Assembly: GCA_947297555.1 (NCBI GenBank)
Contig: CAMYTM010000052.1
Span: 1-5,463, forward strand
DNA length: 5,463 nt
Origin: an uncultured Mycoplasmatota bacterium
Lineage (GTDB): Bacteria > Bacillota_I > Bacilli_A > RF39 > UBA660
Direction of reading: 5' to 3'
Made by a program: the position numbers and the translations under genes. Under the pieces are notes generated by a model. That model made no database searches and was not told where the DNA came from. It saw nothing but the letters and a program-made list of their open reading frames with translations. Positions 1 to 5,146 of the stretch are shown here, one piece after another (positions within the stretch are counted from its first letter, which is position 1; every line of letters starts with the position of its first letter).

Positions 1-14
1 AGCAAACTAAAAGC

Positions 15-36
15 GATATATTTTTTCTAATATATC
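15..36. other. AT-rich inverted repeat (hairpin)
   Basis: GATATATT at 15-22 and AATATATC at 29-36 form a perfect 8-bp inverted repeat around a 6-nt loop. No T-run follows on either strand, so it is not a complete terminator by itself. It lies just before the plus-strand terminator at 54-82, near the end of whatever gene lies off the left edge. Plus-strand frames are open from the edge only to stops at 8-10, 28-30 and 63-65, so I cannot tell which, if any, carries the C-terminus of that gene. Confidence 0.35.
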
Positions 37-53
37 ACTTTGTCAACAATCTG

Positions 54-82
54 AACTACTTCTGAAGAAGTAGTTGTTTTTT
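54..82 (+). terminator. Rho-independent terminator of a gene off the left edge
   Basis: A perfect 9-bp stem (AACTACTTC at 54-62, GAAGTAGTT at 67-75) with a TGAA loop is followed by G and six T residues at 77-82. The T-run is on the plus strand, so it serves a plus-strand transcript entering from the left. That transcript converges on the minus-strand operon ending at 208. Between 83 and 183 I see only AT-rich sequence with no further feature. Confidence 0.8.
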
Positions 83-183
83 ATTTATTATTTTCATTGA
101 TATTCTACTTTTCTTTTATAAATTTACTAAATTTTGATTAGTGTATTTTTTCCTATTCCTCATTTTTTTATTTTTGATGAAAT

Positions 184-236
184 AAAAAAAGAAAGTTTAT
201 ATTCTGTTTATTTCTTATTAAATATAAACTCTCTTT
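184..236 (-). terminator. Rho-independent terminator of the glycosyltransferase operon, overlapping the last codons
   Basis: On the minus strand, 236-221 pairs with 203-188 in a 16-bp stem that includes a 10-bp perfect core (221-230 with 194-203) and one G-U pair. The 17-nt loop (204-220) contains the TAA stop at 208-210. The 3' side runs into a seven-T tract (190-184). The upstream arm is therefore inside the coding sequence for the last residues of the glycosyltransferase. The stem is AT-rich but long, and its position and T-tract fit an intrinsic terminator. Confidence 0.65.
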
Positions 237-1248
237 GAATAATAAAATTAACGATAAAAATAAAAGTATCTACGATAATTTTTAATGCTACCGGATTTAG
301 CGGAATTACTTTGCAAATCCATGATACGGCAAAAGCAGAAACCCACATTTGAACAAATACTAATATAAAATATTTTACGATAGACCATTTGTTCATCTTT
401 TTAAATACTAATTTTGCATTGATAAAATAGTTATAAGCAGATGATAGTGTTCTTGCTGTCACAGTTGCGGCTATGATTGGATAAAGAATTCCTAACTTGT
501 TATAAGCAATTAAAAATAAAGAAAATAAGAAAATATCAATAAAAAAACTAGAAAGTGCCACGATAATATATTTTATAAATAGTTTATAAATCATAATAGA
601 ATCTTTAATAGGGTTAAAGTGACTTGTCCGATTTTCTTCAATATAAATTGTTTTTATAGGTACTTCTACAATAGGAATATCTTCTGTTTTGCAACCAATT
701 AATACATTGGTTTCGTATTCATATCTTTCCCCACTAATGCTAAGCATTGCCTCAGCAACCTTTTGGCTCATTCCTCTTAATCCCGTTTGAGTATCAGAAA
801 TAGTTAATCCTACAAAAATTTTAAATATATTTCGAGTGATTTTATTTCCATAACGTGATTTAAAAGGAACATTTTCACTCTCAAAGTTTCTTGTTCCAAG
901 AATTAGGGAATTGGGATTGTTTATTGTTTCTTCGTAAATTTTCGTAATATCTTTAATGCTATGTTGGCCATCACAATCTGCCGTGATGATTGCTTTACAG
1001 TCAGGATAGTTGTTCAAAATAAAGTTTAAGCCATTTTTTATTCCTCTACCCTTCCCATAATTTTTATAATGTTTTACAATTGGGTATTTTTTTTCTAGTT
1101 TTTTGAAATATGCTTCATGCTCTTTACTACATCCATCATCTATTAATACAATATTTTGATACTTTTTACCAAGTTCTTTTATAAAATTGTCCATGATTTT
1201 TTCATCTGGATTGTAACATGGAATTAGTATAACAGCCTCTTTATTCAT
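208..1248 (-). CDS. GT2 glycosyltransferase with C-terminal GtrA-like membrane domain
   Basis: A 346-residue two-domain protein. Residues 1 to about 215 are a GT-A fold family 2 glycosyltransferase of the dolichol-phosphate mannosyltransferase/polyprenyl-phosphate sugar transferase type. Visible motifs are ILIPCYNPDE near the N-terminus, DDG at 37-39, the metal/nucleotide-binding DCDGQH at 91-96, SDTQTGLRG at 151-159 and ERYEYE at 174-179. Residues from about 220 to 346 form a GtrA-like domain with about four membrane segments (near 223-247, 254-272, 291-311, 321-341) and the family-like patterns NYFINAKLVF and NFIIQREFIF. By family knowledge such proteins move a sugar from a nucleotide donor to a polyprenyl phosphate, and the GtrA part is thought to help flip it. 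Donor sugar and final polymer are unknown. The ATG at 1248 has AGAGGGAG (1258-1265) 9 nt upstream and overlaps the preceding stop by 8 bp, so translation is probably coupled. Confidence 0.9.
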   Translation of the reverse strand: MNKEAVILIPCYNPDEKIMDNFIKELGKKYQNIVLIDDGCSKEHEAYFKKLEKKYPIVKHYKNYGKGRGIKNGLNFILNNYPDCKAIITADCDGQHSIKDITKIYEETINNPNSLILGTRNFESENVPFKSRYGNKITRNIFKIFVGLTISDTQTGLRGMSQKVAEAMLSISGERYEYETNVLIGCKTEDIPIVEVPIKTIYIEENRTSHFNPIKDSIMIYKLFIKYIIVALSSFFIDIFLFSLFLIAYNKLGILYPIIAATVTARTLSSAYNYFINAKLVFKKMNKWSIVKYFILVFVQMWVSAFAVSWICKVIPLNPVALKIIVDTFIFIVNFIIQREFIFNKK

Positions 1249-2341
1249 TTGGATTTGCTCCCTCTTTAATTCCTTTAATGTTCATAAGTTTCCATTCGTT
1301 GTTTACTTTAATAAAGGATAATGTATCGTGCATACTATCTGTTTGATTTTTTCCACTAACTATCATGTTTTTTTCTAGATACACTTCACAAGAGAACGCA
1401 GAATCACCATACATGATAAAGTTTTCAATACGAACATTAGAAAATGGGGGATTTTTTAAGGTATGTTTAGAGGTGAATGTAATATCAACATTGTGGGCCC
1501 AGTTATAGGCTTTTTTATACATATCTGTTCCTTCTACTAAATAGGTTTTAAATGTTTGGAATCCGTAGTTTCCTCCTTGTAAATCTTGGCTTAAAAATAA
1601 ACTCCAATTTTTAGCAATGGTTTCAATATCTAAGTTGCCAATTATAGGTTTTGCTTGTTCATAAGTATCTAATTTCATTGTTTCTTCATAAGTATAGTGA
1701 ATGCCATCCTGTTTTAATTCAACTTTTTCTCCCTTAAAGTTTTCGACTTCAATAGTTTTAGCAGGCTGTTCTAAATTTTTAATTTCATAGGTTACCATTT
1801 TTGGCATGGAATCATTATAGTACATAAACTCTAAGTTTGGCATTTGCTCTTCTTTTGTAGGGTTTTCATAAACTTCACCATCTATGAATAGTTTGTAGTT
1901 ACTCGGTATTTTAATTTCATAGTAGATAAGTCCATTTTCTAAATGGGGAAATATTTCCACTACATCAAATTTTTCGTATTGGAGTAGTCCTAAGCAACTG
2001 GTTTCGCCAAGGGACTTTAGTTTGATCGTAAATACAACTCTGCCGTCTAAGTATGCATCATAAATAGTACCTTCTGTATTTACAAATTTGTAGTCCTCTC
2101 TTTTTGTCATCTCTTGATAAGTTGCTAGTAAATTCGTACTTTGGTTTGCTTGCTCTAAATAACCTTGTAATTCTTTTTTATCTAAATCATGAATGGTATT
2201 TAGAAGTAGTGGTTCTAATAGGTTACGTTCATATTTTTTTAAATTGCTATAAACATATATTAAAAAGATACTGGCTAAAAGGAATAATAGTAGGGTGTAG
2301 ATAAGTAAACTTTTTTTGTAAATAGATTTTTTCTTGGGCAT
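1241..2341 (-). CDS. Membrane-anchored extracytoplasmic protein of unknown function
   Basis: I do not recognise this protein. It is 366 residues when started at the ATG at 2341 (MPKKKSIYKK). The frame opens 45 bp earlier at 2386, but that start would lie inside the upstream gene, has no ribosome site and would put 15 residues before the lysine-rich N-terminus. The chosen start has an excellent AAAGGAGGA at 2351-2359. Residues 1-10 are basic and about 11-31 form one hydrophobic segment, so the rest probably lies outside the membrane. Residues about 140-160 (IPSNYKLFIDGEVYEN) resemble a small beta-rich PEGA-like module. The C-terminus (about 240-356, ending in SFIKVNNEWKLMNIKGI) has the look of an NTF2-like fold. 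Both domain guesses are weak. Only one cysteine pair position looks conserved-like (C116, C318), which is not diagnostic. It sits 2 bp after the glycosidase gene and overlaps the glycosyltransferase gene, suggesting a partner role at the cell surface. Confidence 0.85.
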   Translation of the reverse strand: MPKKKSIYKKSLLIYTLLLFLLASIFLIYVYSNLKKYERNLLEPLLLNTIHDLDKKELQGYLEQANQSTNLLATYQEMTKREDYKFVNTEGTIYDAYLDGRVVFTIKLKSLGETSCLGLLQYEKFDVVEIFPHLENGLIYYEIKIPSNYKLFIDGEVYENPTKEEQMPNLEFMYYNDSMPKMVTYEIKNLEQPAKTIEVENFKGEKVELKQDGIHYTYEETMKLDTYEQAKPIIGNLDIETIAKNWSLFLSQDLQGGNYGFQTFKTYLVEGTDMYKKAYNWAHNVDITFTSKHTLKNPPFSNVRIENFIMYGDSAFSCEVYLEKNMIVSGKNQTDSMHDTLSFIKVNNEWKLMNIKGIKEGANPNE

Positions 2342-2343
2342 GA

Positions 2344-3396
2344 TTAGTTCTCCTCCTTTACTACAAAAGCAGTTGGAAGTCGCCATGAGGAATTAGAATA
2401 ATAGAAAGTTACACTCGTCATTAAGTAATTATCTTTATAGTACATCGTCGATGAACTTCCTCCGTCTAAGTTAGCCGCATTTATAGCACCGTATTCATCC
2501 ATTATCTCAATAAGGTCACTCGCCGTTGCTCCTAAGTGTCCATTTTTTCCACGTCCATCTGTAACTAAGAATAGAACAGAACCATCTTTTCTTTGGCCAA
2601 TGGCTGTTCTTGGATTTGCCCCACTTCCTAGTCCGTTTAATTCTCTTTTTTCTCCATTCACAATTAGTTTTACAAAATGGTTATTTTTATCGCTTGCTTC
2701 CTCTTGAAAGGCAATTGCATCACGAATATGTTCGTCTTTGATGATTTGTTCTACTTGAGATTTGTTTTTTCCCTCAAGGCTTATAATTCTTAATATATTA
2801 TTCGTATCAAATCCGATTAAGTATAGTCCTGTATAACCAAGAGAAATATCTTGTATTTCTCCATTGCTAACTGTAACCCCCAGAGGTCTTCCTCCTTTGT
2901 TCGCATCGGATTTATATAGTCCTCCATTTATTCCTGCAATAGCATTGTTTTTTTTGACTAATTTATCTAGTTCTTCACCATACTCACCCCATGGATAAGT
3001 CGTTGCGATGCTTATTTTAGAAGGATCATTTACGATCATCATTTTTCCAGAGAAGTTATTTCCCACGATGTCGTGAATTTCAATTAATTCTTTGTCACTT
3101 TCAAAACTACTAACAGGAATATCAATTAAATCAGTATCTACTTCACTGTCTAAATCTTTTAAAGAGTTTTTAGATACAATAGCATTAATTTCTTGTTCAT
3201 TTAGAACAAGAGAGGCTAAAAATTTTAATTGTCCCGTTTCTAAAATGGTTGTAACAAAAAGTTCCCTAGCGGAACTAGAAGGTCCATTTACAAATAATTG
3301 CACTGTTAAATAAAGTGTAATGATTAAAATAACTACAAAAATTCCGATAAAAGAAAATACTTTTCCTATTGTTTTTAGTACTTTTTTGGCTACCAT
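2344..3396 (-). CDS. Phosphodiester glycosidase family protein (NAGPA domain), membrane-anchored
   Basis: A 350-residue protein with a basic N-terminus, one hydrophobic anchor at about 13-36 and an extracytoplasmic NAGPA-type domain from about 115 to 347. Family signatures are AGINGG at 154-159, RPLGVTVSNGE at 170-180, GANPRTAIGQ at 259-268, TDGR at 279-282, GATASDLIEIM at 289-299 and NLDGGSSSTM at 309-318. The family is named after the lysosomal enzyme that removes GlcNAc from a GlcNAc-phosphate-mannose diester. Bacterial members are expected to cleave sugar-phosphodiester bonds in surface polymers, though the substrate here is unknown. Residues 40-115 form a linker or extra domain rich in polar residues. 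The ATG at 3396 has AGGTGG (3403-3408) 6 nt upstream. It is first in a three-gene minus-strand operon. The context with a GT2-GtrA enzyme supports a role in modifying or trimming an envelope glycopolymer; this is inference. Confidence 0.92.
   Translation of the reverse strand: MVAKKVLKTIGKVFSFIGIFVVILIITLYLTVQLFVNGPSSSARELFVTTILETGQLKFLASLVLNEQEINAIVSKNSLKDLDSEVDTDLIDIPVSSFESDKELIEIHDIVGNNFSGKMMIVNDPSKISIATTYPWGEYGEELDKLVKKNNAIAGINGGLYKSDANKGGRPLGVTVSNGEIQDISLGYTGLYLIGFDTNNILRIISLEGKNKSQVEQIIKDEHIRDAIAFQEEASDKNNHFVKLIVNGEKRELNGLGSGANPRTAIGQRKDGSVLFLVTDGRGKNGHLGATASDLIEIMDEYGAINAANLDGGSSSTMYYKDNYLMTSVTFYYSNSSWRLPTAFVVKEEN
2351..2359 (-). promoter_or_regulatory. Strong Shine-Dalgarno site that fixes the start of the 366-residue gene
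   Basis: AAAGGAGGA on the minus strand lies 9 nt before the ATG at 2341, inside the last codons of the phosphodiester glycosidase gene. It is the best ribosome site in the window and is why the start at 2341 is preferred over the upstream in-frame ATG at 2386. Confidence 0.85.
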
Positions 3397-3445
3397 ATTT
3401 TACCACCTACTACGTATATACGCCATCACGTATTTTTATATATCA

Positions 3446-3474
3446 AATATAGCATATTTTTATTTTTATTAAAA
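3446..3474 (-). promoter_or_regulatory. Predicted promoter of the three-gene glycosidase/glycosyltransferase operon
   Basis: On the minus strand an extended -10, TG-C-TATATT, lies at 3454-3446 (TATATT at 3451-3446). The hexamer 17 bp upstream (3474-3469, TTTTAA) is a poor -35, so recognition would rest on the TG motif. The predicted start near 3439 gives a leader of about 43 nt ending in the AGGTGG ribosome site at 3403-3408. No other promoter is seen inside the operon. Confidence 0.45.
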
Positions 3475-3730
3475 GGTTTGTTTATTGTTTTTGAAAGTTT
3501 TGGTTTGTTTTATCGAAAGTGTTGCGTTACAAAAACTACTATTATAATACAAACTCGTGTTATCAAATTAGTAGCGCTTACTTTCATTTATTTTACTATT
3601 TATAAGAAGTTTTATTTTTGGAAAATTTGAAAAGTGAATATTAAGATATAAAAAGAAAATTATAGTGTACTTTTTATCTTTGCCTAGAAATAAATATTAT
3701 GTTAAATTTTAGTTTTTCTAAAATTAACGT

Positions 3731-3762
3731 AAAAAGATACTACTATAATTTTATAGTAGTAT
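3731..3762 (-). terminator. Probable terminator of the zinc-ribbon gene
   Basis: A perfect 11-bp stem, ATACTACTATA (3737-3747) and TATAGTAGTAT (3752-3762), encloses a 4-nt loop. On the minus strand it is followed by C and five T residues (3735-3731). It starts about 60 nt after the stop codon of the 219-residue gene. The stem is almost all A-T pairs, so its strength is uncertain. The plus-strand side has no T-run. Confidence 0.55.
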
Positions 3763-3822
3763 AGCGTAATCTAAATCATTTTGGATTATGAAGTACGTAA
3801 TAACGCTTTCACGTTTATATGA

Positions 3823-4482
3823 CTAGTATTCTTTTTTTAACTTCTGATTTAAAAAATTTACTACATCTATTTCTTTATCCTTTTGTCTTACTTTATTACA
3901 AGACAAATTGTTGATAAGGACTTCTCCTGTAAATAAGTCATAAGTTACTTCACAACAATCTTCAATGTTGATAACTTCGTTCTTTAAGTGGATATCTGGA
4001 AAAGAAAAATACAAAGCAAGTTCATTGCCAATATTTGCTTTTTCTACTTTATAGAAACGCCCACAATAAATACACAAATGTTTACTATGAGGTGTATAAG
4101 CAAATTCCCCATTATCTGTATGCCTACCATTACAATTAGGGCACTGGCTAGTTTCTAGTTCTATATGATTTAGTTTAGATAGCATTAAGCCACCATAATC
4201 TTTTAAGTCAATTATACTATTTTCAATTTTCAAAATTCCTTTACATTCTTCTCCATTCATAAATATAGAAACATTGGTACTTTCATTTAAGTTTGGATAA
4301 ATAATTTTCAGACTTTTTATTTCTTCTGGAGTCATTTCTACCATGTTTTCATATCTTTCTTTGTACTTACAATCACAAAGTGCTGGAGCAATTCCATTAT
4401 TTTCTGTTGCTTTTGTTTTATGAGTTAGACACCAATAATTTAGTCCATTGTTCTTATCATTTTTTTTAATATTACAAGTCAT
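3823..4482 (-). CDS. Zinc-ribbon protein of unknown function
   Basis: A 219-residue soluble protein that I cannot assign to a named family. Two putative metal sites are visible. The N-terminal one uses C18 and H21 (WCLTH) with C36 and C38 (CDC), and perhaps C3. The central one is a clear zinc ribbon in which C114 and C117 (CPNC) pair with C137 and C140 (HLCIYCGRF), with H121, H132 and H135 between them. Residues 150-190 are beta-like with a CC pair at 176-177, and the lysine-rich C-terminus is helical. There is no signal peptide or membrane segment, so it should be cytoplasmic. Zinc ribbons of this kind often bind nucleic acid or proteins, but I cannot say which here. The ATG at 4482 has AAGGAA (4491-4496) 8 nt upstream. 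It is the first gene downstream of, and on the same strand as, the large RNA, with its promoter overlapping the RNA's 3' U-tract. Confidence 0.88.
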   Translation of the reverse strand: MTCNIKKNDKNNGLNYWCLTHKTKATENNGIAPALCDCKYKERYENMVEMTPEEIKSLKIIYPNLNESTNVSIFMNGEECKGILKIENSIIDLKDYGGLMLSKLNHIELETSQCPNCNGRHTDNGEFAYTPHSKHLCIYCGRFYKVEKANIGNELALYFSFPDIHLKNEVINIEDCCEVTYDLFTGEVLINNLSCNKVRQKDKEIDVVNFLNQKLKKEY

Positions 4483-4502
4483 GATTACACTTCCTTTTTT
4501 TC

Positions 4503-4512
4503 ATTATAGCAA
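4503..4512 (-). promoter_or_regulatory. Extended -10 promoter of the zinc-ribbon gene
   Basis: On the minus strand TG-C-TATAAT, with a perfect -10 hexamer at 4508-4503 and TG at 4511-4510, precedes the gene. The 17-bp spacer would be almost all T and no good -35 is present, so the TG motif must compensate. The predicted start near 4496 falls at the ribosome site, giving a very short leader of about 14 nt. The spacer is the same U-tract that would end the large RNA, so RNA 3' end and gene promoter are superimposed. Confidence 0.6.
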
Positions 4513-4555
4513 AAAAAAGAAAAAACACTTGTTGTTCTTCGCAGGTTCAAACTTT
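4511..4555 (-). terminator. Candidate terminator of the large structured RNA
   Basis: Minus-strand sequence after the closing helix ends in T6-C-T8 (4525-4511). A weak hairpin can form just before it: AAAAA-GUUUG (from 4555 down) with CAAGU-G-UUUUU, one bulged G and a loop of about 16 nt. It has few G-C pairs. The strong U-tract and its position make termination here plausible; the hairpin itself is not convincing. Confidence 0.4.
4537..4550 (-). repeat. 14-nt direct repeat, copy 1 (3' tail of the RNA)
   Basis: CTTCGCAGGTTCAA on the plus strand matches 4985-4998 (CTTCGTAGGTTCAA) at 13 of 14 positions. Both lie in the RNA unit. This copy follows the closing helix at the 3' side; its UGCGAAG (minus strand, 4543-4537) is complementary to the loop of the 4848-4887 hairpin. 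Confidence 0.6.
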
Positions 4556-4578
4556 TTGTTCTTTAACAATTAGATAAC
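4551..4578 (-). repeat. 3' arm of the closing helix of the large RNA
   Basis: Read on the minus strand, 4578-4551 pairs with 5112-5139. The inner 23 positions (4556-4578 with 5112-5134) pair throughout if two G-U wobbles are allowed (5125 with 4565, 5123 with 4567). After an A-A mismatch at 5135/4555, four more pairs (5136-5139 with 4551-4554) carry the helix to the predicted transcription start. In plus-strand RNA the two wobbles would be A-C mismatches. Confidence 0.8.
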
Positions 4579-4745
4579 GACGATTCTCTCGTTCATTTCA
4601 TAATCAATCTATTTTTTATTTCAGTCACTAGCCAGTAAATGTCCTCAAGAGTGAGCGACACTCTATCTTCATCTACCTTCTGTTACTAAAGAAGACTTGC
4701 ACTTCCAAATTTCACACGCTTAGGAATAAAATATTTACCTTATCT

Positions 4746-4762
4746 AAAGGAATCGAACCTTT
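4746..4762 (-). other. T-arm-like stem-loop inside the large RNA
   Basis: Minus-strand AAAGG-UUCGAUU-CCUUU has the 5-bp stem and 7-nt UUCRANY loop of a tRNA T-arm. No matching acceptor, D-arm or anticodon arm is found around it, so it is not a tRNA. T-loop motifs occur in other folded RNAs, where they dock into distant segments. Confidence 0.5.
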
Positions 4763-4847
4763 CTATGCAGATTTGTGCTACTTTAACCAAATTCTAACCT
4801 TATAACGTATCACTACGTTTCAACTGCACATGACTTATTTTCGCATT

Positions 4848-4887
4848 CTTTTTCTCTCTCTGGTTGCGAAGCCAGTAAGAAAAAAAG
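4848..4887 (-). other. Longest internal hairpin of the large RNA
   Basis: Sixteen opposed positions (4848-4863 with 4872-4887) pair with only one mismatch (A-A at 4859/4876). Two pairs, 4858/4877 and 4854/4881, are G-U in minus-strand RNA and would be mismatches in plus-strand RNA. The 8-nt loop reads CUUCGCAA on the minus strand, and seven of these bases are complementary to 4537-4543. Confidence 0.65.
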
Positions 4888-4984
4888 TGAATCTTTCTGT
4901 TTTCTACCAGAAAAGTTTATGATGATCACGGTTAGGTTTGTACCTTATAGACCAAATTATGAAACGGCTAATTCTTTTTTCCTA

Positions 4985-4998
4985 CTTCGTAGGTTCAA
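4985..4998 (-). repeat. 14-nt direct repeat, copy 2 (hairpin region)
   Basis: CTTCGTAGGTTCAA on the plus strand is the partner of 4537-4550 (one mismatch). Part of it forms the loop and one side of the CCUAC-GAA-GUAGG hairpin at 4981-4993. Its CGAAG (minus strand) could form five pairs with the loop of the 4848-4887 hairpin, two fewer than copy 1. Confidence 0.6.
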
Positions 4999-5111
4999 GA
5001 AAAAATATTACTATTTTCTCTAACTCAATCCCTTTAAAAATCGCTCTTTAAAGTAATAAGTACAAGACATTACCCATCCAAAGTTGCTTCCTTTGTTTTT
5101 CATATGGTTCT

Positions 5112-5139
5112 GTTATCTAATTATCAAAGAACAATAAGT
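5112..5139 (-). repeat. 5' arm of the closing helix, with rRNA boxA-like sequence
   Basis: This is the first part of the predicted transcript and pairs with 4551-4578. On the minus strand it contains TTGTTCTTTGATAA followed by TTAGATAAC. This closely resembles, from memory, the conserved boxA-like segment in rRNA leaders and 16S-23S spacers of Bacilli (TGTTCTTTGAAAACTAGATAAC type). In rRNA such segments recruit antitermination factors. Confidence 0.7.
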
Positions 5140-5146
5140 ACTATTC

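Larger units (their letters stand above)
3397..3822. other. 426-bp AT-rich intergenic region between zinc-ribbon gene and glycosidase operon
   Basis: No credible ORF is seen on either strand. The right end holds a hairpin terminator (3731-3762, listed separately). Next to it is a second imperfect hairpin, GTTAAATTTTAG (3701-3712) with CTAAAATTAAC (3718-3728), one bulged A and a five-nt loop, with no T-run after it. The left end holds the promoter and leader of the glycosidase operon (listed separately), including a short ATACG...CGTAT dyad in the leader. A CcpA cre-like 14-mer (TAATAACGCTTTCA, 3798-3811; one mismatch to the consensus read on the minus strand) lies just past the stop of the zinc-ribbon gene, an odd place for a control site. 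A palindromic ATTATAAT near 3541 could be read as a -10 on either strand but lacks a good -35. Confidence 0.5.
4520..5139 (-). ncRNA. Large structured non-coding RNA, ROOL-like candidate (about 590-620 nt)
   Basis: A discrete minus-strand transcription unit with no credible ORF. A near-consensus promoter predicts a start at about 5139. From that base the 5' end pairs with 4551-4578 to close the domain. Internal helices in minus-strand RNA include a hairpin at 5079-5095 (CAAAG/CUUUG), one at 5053-5073 (GUAAU/AUUAC), one at 4981-4993 (CCUAC-GAA-GUAGG), one at 4893-4914 (7 bp, one G-U), and a 16-position stem at 4848-4887. A GNRA-capped stem lies at 4804-4819 (AACGUA-GUGA-UACGUU), a T-arm-like stem-loop at 4746-4762, and stems at 4677-4694 and 4648-4664. 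CUAACC (4935-4930) can also pair with GGUUAG (4799-4794), enclosing a multi-helix domain. G-U pairs in several stems and the GUGA loop fit only the minus strand. Length and a 5'/3' closing helix recall the ROOL class of ornate large RNAs (average about 580 nt in Bacillota and phages), but family membership is unproven. Confidence 0.75.

Noticed and set aside
2104..2304. 66-codon plus-strand ORF
   Set aside because: It is antisense to a well-supported gene and lacks a ribosome site and any recognisable domain.
2342..2386. Longer N-terminus of the 366-residue protein (start at 2386)
   Set aside because: It lies within the glycosidase gene, has no ribosome site, and the ATG at 2341 has a near-perfect one.
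3092..3313. 73-codon plus-strand ORF
   Set aside because: It is antisense to the NAGPA gene, serine/leucine-rich as expected of a shadow frame, and has no start signals.
3569..3582. Second cre-like site (TAGTAGCGCTTACT)
   Set aside because: It has about three mismatches to the consensus and was judged chance in AT-rich DNA.
4740..4812. tRNA gene on the minus strand
   Set aside because: Only the T-arm fits. The seven bases after it (AGATAAG) have no partner at the right distance, and no D-arm or anticodon arm forms.
5020..5103. 27-codon minus-strand ORF inside the RNA unit (starts MKNKGSNFGW)
   Set aside because: There is no Shine-Dalgarno sequence before it, and its bases are used in predicted hairpins at 5079-5095 and 5053-5073. 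It could only be revived by conservation of the peptide.
4556..5134. MITE or insertion element with 23-bp terminal inverted repeats
   Set aside because: Flanking bases show no target-site duplication and no transposase is present. The imperfect positions are G-U pairs in RNA, and a promoter sits just outside one end, all of which favour an RNA structure.
4520..5139. RNase P RNA, tmRNA, or group I/II intron
   Set aside because: The RNase P signature GAGGAAAGUC, a tmRNA tag frame with a paired tRNA-like end, and group II domain V or group I P7 core sequences were not found.
5105..5139. Remnant of an rRNA operon
   Set aside because: Only about 25 bp resemble an rRNA leader or spacer; no 16S, 23S or 5S sequence is present nearby.
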